Source: Mesorhizobium sp. PAMC28654
Lineage (GTDB): Bacteria; Pseudomonadota; Alphaproteobacteria; Rhizobiales; Rhizobiaceae
Length of the DNA stretch: 64,000 nt
Direction of reading: 5' to 3'
Assembly: GCF_020616515.1 (NCBI RefSeq)
Contig: NZ_CP085135.1
Coordinates: forward strand, 4,712,001-4,776,000
A model generated the notes under the pieces. It made no database searches, had not been told where the DNA came from, and saw nothing but the letters and a program-made list of their open reading frames with translations. Position 1 is the stretch's first letter; every line of letters begins with the position of its first letter. Positions 55,631 to 64,000 of this stretch are shown here, piece by piece. The position numbers and the translations under genes were made by a program.

Positions 55631-57199
55631 ATGAGCAGTTCTTCTTCATCGTCCGTTGCCGGGCGCGACATTGTCGCGCTTGAAGGCGTGACCAAACGAT
55701 TTCCCGGCATTATCGCCAATGACAGCATCGACCTGTCGATCCGTCCGGGCGAGGTGCATGTGCTGCTCGGCGAGAACGGCGCGGGAAAATCCACGCTGAT
55801 CGGCATGCTGTCGGGCCTGCAGCAGCCGGACGAGGGACGCATCCTGGTCGACGGCAAACCGACGCCAATCAATTCGCCGCGCCATGCGCTGGCGCTCGGC
55901 ATCGGAACCGTCTTCCAGCACATGATGCTGGTGCCGACGCTGACCGTGGCCGAGAACCTGTTGCTCGGCGGACCGTGGTGGCAGCGGCCCAGGACCGAAG
56001 AGCTGGCGGCGCGCGTCTCCGAGATCACCAGCAGCCTTGGGATCACGGTGAAGCTGCATGCCAAGGTATCGGAGCTTTCGCTTGGCGAGCAGCAGCAGGT
56101 CGAAATCCTGCGCGCCATGGTGCGCAACAGCCGCCTGTTGATCCTCGACGAATCCACCTCGATGCTGACGCCGAAGGGCATCGACGAGTTGGGCGCGCTG
56201 ATGCGCCGCCTGGTCGAGCAGGGCCTGGCGATCGTCTTCATCACGCACAAGCTCAAGGAGGCGGCGGCCTTCGGCGACCGCATCTCGGTGCTGAAGCTCG
56301 GCCGCAAGGTCGGCGAGATCCCGCCCGAGCGGTTTCGGGCGCTCGGCGAACAGGAGATCATCTCCGAAATCGTGGAATTGATGTTCGGCAAGCAGAAGGA
56401 CGACCCGGAAGTGGTCGAGCGTCCAGTTCGCACTGTCCGCACGGATGCCGCCCCGCTGCTTCAGGTCGCGGACCTAGCGGTCGCGGCAACGGACAATGCG
56501 CCGGGCCTGTCGTCGATCTCCTTCGATATCCGCCCGGGCGAGATACTGGGCATCGCCGGCATCGACGGCAACGGCCAGAAACAGCTGGCGGAGGCGCTGG
56601 CTGGCCAGCGCGTGGCGACAAGCGGTTCGGTGCGGCTGGAGGGCACCGCTATCGAGGCCCTGAGCGTCGGCGAACGCCGCCAGCGCGGTCTTCGCTACCT
56701 GACCGACGACCGGCTGGGCGAGGGCACCGTCGGGACCTTCCCGGTCTCGATCAATTTCTTTCTCAAGCAGGTCGGCGCGGCGCCGTTCTGGCGCAACGGC
56801 GTCGAGCAGCGCGGCGAGATCGACAAGCGCGCCGCCCAACTGGTGCGCGAATACGATGTGCGCACGCCAAGCCTGAAGACGCCGGTCGCACGGCTCTCCG
56901 GCGGCAACATCCAGAAGGTGCTGCTGGCGCGCGAACTGGCCGAAGGCGCGAAAGTGGTGATCTTCAACAAGCCGACCTACGGGCTCGATCTCGCCAACAC
57001 ATTGGCGTCGCGCCAGCGCATCCGCGACACGGCGGCGCGCGGCCTTGCCGTGTTGTTGATCTCCACCGACCTCGAGGAGTTGCTGAGCATGTGCGACCGC
57101 ATTGCCGTCATCGCCGATGGAGCGCTGGTCGGCACGGTCGCCAATGCCGACGACGCCCGCACCAAGGTCGGTCGCCTGATGATCGGACTTGCCGCATGA
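55631..57199 (+). CDS. BMP-type ABC transporter ATPase, double-domain
   Basis: A 522-residue protein with two fused ABC domains. The first has Walker A GENGAGKST (about 46) and a signature LSLGEQQQVEIL. The second is degenerate, with the Walker A replaced by GIDGNGQKQLAEA, as in RbsA/NupA-type ATPases. The Walker B of the second half reads VVIFNKPTYGLD, with Asn-Lys instead of Asp-Glu. It overlaps the permease by ATGA. Confidence 0.9.
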   Translation: MSSSSSSSVAGRDIVALEGVTKRFPGIIANDSIDLSIRPGEVHVLLGENGAGKSTLIGMLSGLQQPDEGRILVDGKPTPINSPRHALALGIGTVFQHMMLVPTLTVAENLLLGGPWWQRPRTEELAARVSEITSSLGITVKLHAKVSELSLGEQQQVEILRAMVRNSRLLILDESTSMLTPKGIDELGALMRRLVEQGLAIVFITHKLKEAAAFGDRISVLKLGRKVGEIPPERFRALGEQEIISEIVELMFGKQKDDPEVVERPVRTVRTDAAPLLQVADLAVAATDNAPGLSSISFDIRPGEILGIAGIDGNGQKQLAEALAGQRVATSGSVRLEGTAIEALSVGERRQRGLRYLTDDRLGEGTVGTFPVSINFFLKQVGAAPFWRNGVEQRGEIDKRAAQLVREYDVRTPSLKTPVARLSGGNIQKVLLARELAEGAKVVIFNKPTYGLDLANTLASRQRIRDTAARGLAVLLISTDLEELLSMCDRIAVIADGALVGTVANADDARTKVGRLMIGLAA

Positions 57200-58287
57200 G
57201 CATCGACACCGCACCCACCGCCAGTGCACTCGATGCCACGAGCGGGGCGGCGACGCGCCGCGACATCCTGCATCGGCTGCTGATGACGCTTGGGCCCATC
57301 CTTGCCGCTCTGGTCATTGCCGGCTGCATCCTGCTTGCCGTCGGCGTCGATCCGCTCGCCTATTATGGCTATGTGCTGGAGAAAGGCCTGTTTTCGCCGC
57401 TCGGCATCCAGCAGACGCTGACCCGCATGGCGCCGCTGCTGTTTCTTGCCGCGGGCCTGATCGTGGCCTTTCGCGCCGGCATGTGGAATCTCGGCGGCGA
57501 CGGCCAGTTCCTGCTTGGTGCTGTGACGGCGGCTGCCAGTGCTCCGGTGTTCGTTCAGATCATGCCGGCCTGGCTGGCGCTGTTCTGCGCGTTCCTCATC
57601 GCCATGGTTGTCGCCATGATCTGGTCGTTGGTGCCCGCGCTGCTGCGCGCCTATCAGGGCGTCAACGAGATCATCACCACGCTGATGATGACGTTCCTTG
57701 GCACGTCGTTGGCCAATGTGCTGGTCAAGCTGGTGTTTCGCGATCCCTCCACGACCGTTCCGCAGACCCGAACGCTGCCGGTGGAAGACCGGCTGCCGCG
57801 CCTGTTCGAAACGACGATCACCAGCGGCCTGCTGCTTGGGCTGGCGGCGATCATCATCGTGCATCTGGTGATGACGCGCACGGCGTTCGGGCTGAAATTG
57901 CGGATCGTCGGCGCCAACCCGCGCGCGGCGGTTCATTCGGGGCTGGGCGTGCCCGGCCTGACCATAGCTGTCTTTGCCATTTCGGCTGGGTTAGCCGGCT
58001 TGGCTGGCGCGGTCGACATCATCGGCGTGCAGGGCAATGTCCGTGCCGACTGGAACCCTGCTTATGGCCTTGCGGTCATTCCCGCGGTGTTCCTGGCCCG
58101 CATGAACGGCTTTGCGGCAATCGGCTTCGTGTTCCTGCTTTCGGTGCTGTCGATCGGCGGCGAGAGTGCTGCGCGGCGGCTTGGCGTACCCAATCATTTC
58201 ACGCTGGTGCTGGTCTCCATCGTGCTGATCGTGCTCGCTCTGGCCGAATATTTCGACCATCGATACAACCAGTCGCGGAAGGCCTAG
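57196..58287 (+). CDS. BMP-type ABC transporter permease (YufP/NupB-like)
   Basis: A 363-residue permease of the BPD_transp_2 family with about ten helices. FRAGMWNLGGDGQFLLGA and GLAVIPAVFLARMNGFAAIG are the conserved segments of this class. It is coupled to the ATPase upstream and followed after 3 bp by the second permease. Confidence 0.9.
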   Translation: MSIDTAPTASALDATSGAATRRDILHRLLMTLGPILAALVIAGCILLAVGVDPLAYYGYVLEKGLFSPLGIQQTLTRMAPLLFLAAGLIVAFRAGMWNLGGDGQFLLGAVTAAASAPVFVQIMPAWLALFCAFLIAMVVAMIWSLVPALLRAYQGVNEIITTLMMTFLGTSLANVLVKLVFRDPSTTVPQTRTLPVEDRLPRLFETTITSGLLLGLAAIIIVHLVMTRTAFGLKLRIVGANPRAAVHSGLGVPGLTIAVFAISAGLAGLAGAVDIIGVQGNVRADWNPAYGLAVIPAVFLARMNGFAAIGFVFLLSVLSIGGESAARRLGVPNHFTLVLVSIVLIVLALAEYFDHRYNQSRKA

Positions 58288-58290
58288 GGC

Positions 58291-60122
<1,832 letters not shown>

Positions 60123-60126
60123 GTTG

Positions 60127-60197
60127 GAGCATGATCTCTGGACAAACGAAAACCGTTTGTCCGCGAAAACCGGTTCCCACTTTTCGGGATCATGCTC
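60127..60197. repeat. Foldback element GAGCATGATC...GATCATGCTC
   Basis: Perfect 10-bp terminal inverted repeats enclose internal partial palindromes (ACAAACGAAAACCGTTTGT and AAACCGGTT). It is the same family as the decayed copy near 4858-4907. It lies between the lactonase and transaminase genes. Confidence 0.75.
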
Positions 60198-60225
60198 TAA
60201 TCGCCGCCAATCCGGAGACAAGACC

Positions 60226-61404
60226 ATGCGCTATTCAGATCACGCCGATCCGGTCATCACGCTGACCGCGGGCCCGGTAAACGCCTATCCAGAAGTGCTG
60301 CGCGGCCTCTCGCGCACGGTGCTTTACGACTACGACCCGGCGTTCCAGCTGTTCTACGAGAAGGTGGTCGACAAGGCGCAGAAGGCAATGCGGCTGTCCA
60401 ACAAGCCGCTGATCCTGCATGGCGAGCCGGTGCTGGGCCTCGAGGCCGCCGCTGCATCCTTGATCACGCCCGACGACGTCGTGCTCAATCTTGCTTCCGG
60501 CGTCTACGGCAAGGGGTTCGGCTACTGGGCGAAACGCTATTCGCCGCATCTGCTCGAAATCGAGGTGCCCTATAACGAGGCGATCGACCCGCAAGCGGTT
60601 GCTGACATGCTCAAGGCGCATCCGGAAATCACCATCGTATCCGTCTGCCACCACGACACGCCGTCGGGTACCATCAACCCGATCGACGCCATCGGCGCAC
60701 TGGTCTCGGCCCATGGCGCCTACCTGATCGTCGACGCGGTTTCTTCGTTCGGCGGCATGAAGACACATCCCGAGGACTGCAAAGCCGACATCTATGTGAC
60801 CGGCCCCGGTAAGTGCCTGGGAGCGCCGCCGGCGCTGACGATCATGGGCGTCAGCGAGCGCGCCTGGGCCAAGATGAAAGCCAACAAGGCAGCACCCCGC
60901 GCGTCGGTGCTGAGCATCGTCGACTGGGAATACGCCTGGTCGCGCGACAAGCCGTTTCCGTTCACCCCCTCGGTGGCGGAAGTGAACGGCCTTGATGTCG
61001 CGCTCGACCTCTATCTCACCGAAGGCCCCGAGGCCGTATGGGCGCGCCACGCGCTGACGGCAAAGACCATGCGTACGGGCGTCGTCGGCATGGGCCTGTC
61101 GATCTGGGCCGCCAACGACAAGATCGCCTCGCCAAGCACCACGGCCGTGCGCACGCCCGAGGGCGTCGATGAAAAGGCGCTGAGGATAGCGGCGCGTGCT
61201 CGCTACGGCGTGGTGTTTTCATCGGGCCGCGGCGAAACGTTGGGCAAGCTGACGCGCATCGGCCATATGGGCCCGACTGCGCAGCCGATCTATGCGATCG
61301 CGGCGCTGACGGCGCTTGGCGGCGCCATGAACGCGGCCGGCCAGAAGCTTGCGGTCGGCAAGGGCATAGACGCGGCGCTGGCGGTTATCGACGCCGACGC
61401 CTGA
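60226..61404 (+). CDS. ppaT: Pyridoxamine-pyruvate transaminase
   Basis: Transfers the amino group of pyridoxamine to pyruvate, giving pyridoxal and L-alanine without added PLP. It has 392 residues from the ATG at 60226 with GGAG upstream. It has the fold type I, class V-like layout with the substrate-Schiff-base lysine at about 196 in VTGPGKCLGAP. LTAGPVNAYPEVLRGL and ILHGEPVLGLEAA match the characterised M. loti enzyme as I remember it. A serine-glyoxylate or alanine-glyoxylate transaminase label is a likely misannotation. Pyridoxal 4-dehydrogenase follows in the same direction. Confidence 0.92.
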   Translation: MRYSDHADPVITLTAGPVNAYPEVLRGLSRTVLYDYDPAFQLFYEKVVDKAQKAMRLSNKPLILHGEPVLGLEAAAASLITPDDVVLNLASGVYGKGFGYWAKRYSPHLLEIEVPYNEAIDPQAVADMLKAHPEITIVSVCHHDTPSGTINPIDAIGALVSAHGAYLIVDAVSSFGGMKTHPEDCKADIYVTGPGKCLGAPPALTIMGVSERAWAKMKANKAAPRASVLSIVDWEYAWSRDKPFPFTPSVAEVNGLDVALDLYLTEGPEAVWARHALTAKTMRTGVVGMGLSIWAANDKIASPSTTAVRTPEGVDEKALRIAARARYGVVFSSGRGETLGKLTRIGHMGPTAQPIYAIAALTALGGAMNAAGQKLAVGKGIDAALAVIDADA

Positions 61405-62188
<784 letters not shown>

Positions 62189-62190
<2 letters not shown>

Positions 62191-62290
62191 AGCGCGTCGC
62201 GTCGAAACGGATCAATGCGACGCGCTTTAGGTCTTTTGTTTTTATGCATGTCGTTCTCCCAAAACCGAGGTCACTTTTGGGCGACATGCA
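62189..62290. repeat. Composite foldback repeat at the end of the B6 island
   Basis: Two stem-loops in tandem: AAAGCGCGTCGC (62189-62200) with GCGACGCGCTTT (62217-62228), then TGCATGTCG (62245-62253) with CGACATGCA (62282-62290). It abuts the stops of pyridoxal dehydrogenase and the convergent SURF1 gene and may serve as a bidirectional transcript end. Composite elements of this look are common between rhizobial genes. Confidence 0.7.
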
Positions 62291-63106
62291 TTAGGCAGGG
62301 TCGCTCATACCACTCGTTTCTGGTAGCCGTTGCCTCTCTTGCATCTCATGACGCCACAGGAAGGCAACGGCGCCCAGCATCATCAAGGCCAGCCCGAACC
62401 ACGTGGCGGCATAGATCAGGTGGCTGTTGTGGAACGAGACGACCGTCAGGCCGCCGACCGGCCATCCGCCGGGATTGGAAGTGGCGTCGGCATCGATGAA
62501 GTAGGGGGCGGCCTCCACGATGCCTTGCTGGGTGGCGATCGCCTGGACATCGCGCGAATACCAGCGGTTACCAGCCGGATCGTTGTTGCGCAGGAAGCCG
62601 CCCTTCGGTTCGCTCATGCGCAGCAAGCCGTGAATTTCAGTGTGTTCGCCTGAGGGCTTGCCGGCCAGACGAGCCTGCGGGTCACGCTTGTCCGGCGGCA
62701 CGAAGCCACGGTTCACCAGCACAGTAAAACCGTCGTCCGTGCGGAACGGCGCCATCACCCAGAAGCCACCGCCGAGATCACTCACCGCCTGAACCAGGGT
62801 CTCGCGATCGTCGAGAAAACGGCCCGCGACGACAAGCCGGCGATACTCGTCATCGGCCGCGTTGACCGTCGCCCAGGCCGCCGGCCCTGGTGCTGCCACT
62901 GGCGCCGCCCGCAGGCGATGCTCGACGCGGTCGATCAGGTCGAGTTTCCAGACCCGGCGCTCCAGCTGCCAGATTCCAAGCGCTGAAAACCCGGCCACGC
63001 CCATGGCGCCGCAAAGGGTGAGCACCAGCAGCGTCCATTTCGAACGCCAGGCTTGAGGGCTGTCGCCTCTGTCGGAACGCGGTCGCGTTTGCGCCTTTTC
63101 GTCCAA
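62291..63106 (-). CDS. SURF1-family oxidase assembly protein
   Basis: A 271-residue membrane protein with two helices at its ends (about 24-46, LLVLTLCGAMGVAGFSALG, and 232-252, LIYAATWFGLALMMLGAV) and a periplasmic domain between them. GIWQLERRVWKLDLI and the FVPP and NSHLIYAATWF segments are SURF1 hallmarks. It helps haem insertion or assembly of haem-copper oxidases. It follows cyoD by 17 bp in the cytochrome bo operon, a common alphaproteobacterial arrangement. Confidence 0.88.
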   Translation of the reverse strand: MDEKAQTRPRSDRGDSPQAWRSKWTLLVLTLCGAMGVAGFSALGIWQLERRVWKLDLIDRVEHRLRAAPVAAPGPAAWATVNAADDEYRRLVVAGRFLDDRETLVQAVSDLGGGFWVMAPFRTDDGFTVLVNRGFVPPDKRDPQARLAGKPSGEHTEIHGLLRMSEPKGGFLRNNDPAGNRWYSRDVQAIATQQGIVEAAPYFIDADATSNPGGWPVGGLTVVSFHNSHLIYAATWFGLALMMLGAVAFLWRHEMQERQRLPETSGMSDPA

Positions 63107-63123
63107 AGGAGGGGGTACGCCTC

Positions 63124-63504
63124 TCAGGGTATCTGGCTCATGTCGTGGCCGGGCATCATGTTGGCGTTGAGGTGGTACATGACCCAGAGCGAACCGGTCA
63201 GCGCGATCACCACCAGGATGAGGGTGAAGATCAGCGCCATCATGGTCCAGCCGCTTTCCGACCTAGTGTTCATATGCAGGAAGAACACCATGTGGACGAC
63301 GATCTGCACGACCGCGAAGGCCATGATGGCGATCGCCGATGCCATCTGGTTGCCCAGCGCGTTGGTCATGACCAGCCAGAAGGGAATGGCGGTCAGCACC
63401 ACCGACAGGCCGAAGCCCGTCAGATAGCCGCGCAGCGAGCCGTGATCGACGCCGTGATGCGCGTGGCCGTTTTCGGTGGTGTCGGCGTGATGTCCGGCGC
63501 TCAT
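63124..63504 (-). CDS. cyoD: Cytochrome bo ubiquinol oxidase subunit IV
   Basis: A 126-residue protein with three helices. The His-rich N-terminus (GHHADTTENGHAHHGVDHG) and the SLRGYLTGFGLSVVLTAIPFW and VVHMVFFLHMN segments identify CyoD. The ATG at 63504 overlaps the cyoC stop (ATGA). Confidence 0.92.
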   Translation of the reverse strand: MSAGHHADTTENGHAHHGVDHGSLRGYLTGFGLSVVLTAIPFWLVMTNALGNQMASAIAIMAFAVVQIVVHMVFFLHMNTRSESGWTMMALIFTLILVVIALTGSLWVMYHLNANMMPGHDMSQIP

Positions 63505-64000
63505 CGCAACATTCCCATCAGATAGACGAAAGTGAAGACGCCGATCCAGATGACGTCGAGGAAGTGCCAGAACATGCTCAGGCACATCAGGCGCCGCTGG
63601 TTCGCGGCGATCAGCCCATGCCGGGAGACCTGGACCATCAGCACCACCAGCCAGACAAGGCCGAAGGTGACGTGCAGGCCGTGCGTTCCCACCAGCGCGA
63701 AGAAGGACGACAGGAATCCACTGCGCTGCGGCGTCGCGCCTTCGTGGATGAAATGCGCGAATTCGTAGAGCTCGATGCCGAGGAAGGCGAGGCCGAACAG
63801 GCCGGTGACCACCAGCCATATCTGCATAGAACCCACGCGCCCTTTCGCCATCTCCAGCATGGCGAAGCCATAGGTGATGGAGGACAGGAGCAGCATGGTC
63901 GTGTTGAGCGCGACCAGCGGAAGATCGAACAGATCCTTCGGCGCCGGCCCGGCGGCGTAATTGCCGCCGAGAACGCCATAGACCGCGAACAGCATCGCGA
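63501..64000 (-). CDS. cyoC: Cytochrome bo ubiquinol oxidase subunit III, 5' end outside window
   Basis: At least 166 residues of a five-helix subunit III. LLLSSITYGFAMLEM, GIELYEFAHFIHEGATPQRSGF-like region and LSMFWHFLDVIWIGVFT are CyoC hallmarks. The N-terminal residues lie beyond the right edge; the internal ATG at 63995 is not the native start. cyoA and cyoB are expected further right. Confidence 0.92.
   Translation of the reverse strand, partial: AMLFAVYGVLGGNYAAGPAPKDLFDLPLVALNTTMLLLSSITYGFAMLEMAKGRVGSMQIWLVVTGLFGLAFLGIELYEFAHFIHEGATPQRSGFLSSFFALVGTHGLHVTFGLVWLVVLMVQVSRHGLIAANQRRLMCLSMFWHFLDVIWIGVFTFVYLMGMLR

Noticed and set aside
55975..57195. Apparent N-terminal extension of the BMP-type permease through the ATPase gene
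   Set aside because: It reads the ATPase gene in another frame. The permease itself starts at 57196 with ATGA coupling.
60226..61404. Serine-glyoxylate or alanine-glyoxylate transaminase call
   Set aside because: Same fold class, but the sequence and the pathway neighbours fit pyridoxamine-pyruvate transaminase.

Overview
The window is high-GC, densely coded DNA that reads as an alphaproteobacterial (Rhizobiales) chromosome, most likely Mesorhizobium. The main evidence is the near-recognisable set of vitamin B6 catabolic enzymes known from Mesorhizobium loti (pyridoxine 4-oxidase, 4-pyridoxolactonase, pyridoxamine-pyruvate transaminase, pyridoxal 4-dehydrogenase, FHMPC dehydrogenase). Supporting evidence is the very large number of ABC uptake systems and the foldback intergenic repeats typical of this order. 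No tRNA, rRNA, CRISPR array, prophage or insertion sequence was seen.

Layout. 1-2.7 kb: edge of an RTX-type calcium-binding repeat protein, a Rieske oxygenase with a palindromic operator candidate, and a small exported protein. 2.7-6.5 kb: a hybrid histidine kinase, an OmpR-type regulator and a divergent OmpR-type regulator whose receiver has lost its phosphorylation residues. 6.5-8.1 kb: small membrane proteins and an L,D-transpeptidase. 8.1-13.2 kb: an RND efflux permease (frame broken), its adaptor and a divergent TetR regulator. 13.3-18.1 kb: an Lrp-type regulator, a three-domain kinase/LytM/PLP-enzyme fusion and an amino-acid binding protein. 18.1-25.6 kb: a sugar-type ABC operon with a SIS protein and a PfkB kinase, under a divergent ROK regulator with a 25-bp palindrome. 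25.7-30.6 kb: a Pit phosphate transporter (frame broken), then patatin, acetoacetate decarboxylase and 3-hydroxybutyrate dehydrogenase, probably for PHB/ketone-body use. 30.8-34.6 kb: an iron-type ABC importer with its ATPase gene facing its permease. 34.9-40.8 kb: an ABC importer with a LacI regulator and a phosphodiesterase. 40.9-42.4 kb: a GT-A-like protein and a small cupin.

42.4-62.2 kb is the centre of interest, a vitamin B6 degradation island. Pyridoxine 4-oxidase and a GntR regulator diverge from a long plus-strand series: GMC 4-pyridoxate dehydrogenase, a gentisate-dioxygenase-type bicupin, an LVIVD-repeat protein, RidA, a GST, FHMPC dehydrogenase, a NitT/TauT-type importer, a BMP-type importer, 4-pyridoxolactonase, pyridoxamine-pyruvate transaminase and pyridoxal 4-dehydrogenase. 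The decarboxylase, flavin ring-opening oxygenase and amidohydrolase that finish the known M. loti pathway are not in the window. The bicupin/LVIVD/RidA/GST block sits exactly where a ring-cleavage module is needed, so I propose an undescribed lower pathway. 62.2-64 kb: SURF1 and cyoD/cyoC of a cytochrome bo oxidase operon.

Three genes carry apparent single frame breaks (RND permease, Pit, RidA). Two lie at homopolymer runs, so sequencing error must be excluded before calling pseudogenes. Where an upstream start lacked a ribosome binding site and a downstream one had it, I used the downstream start and say so.
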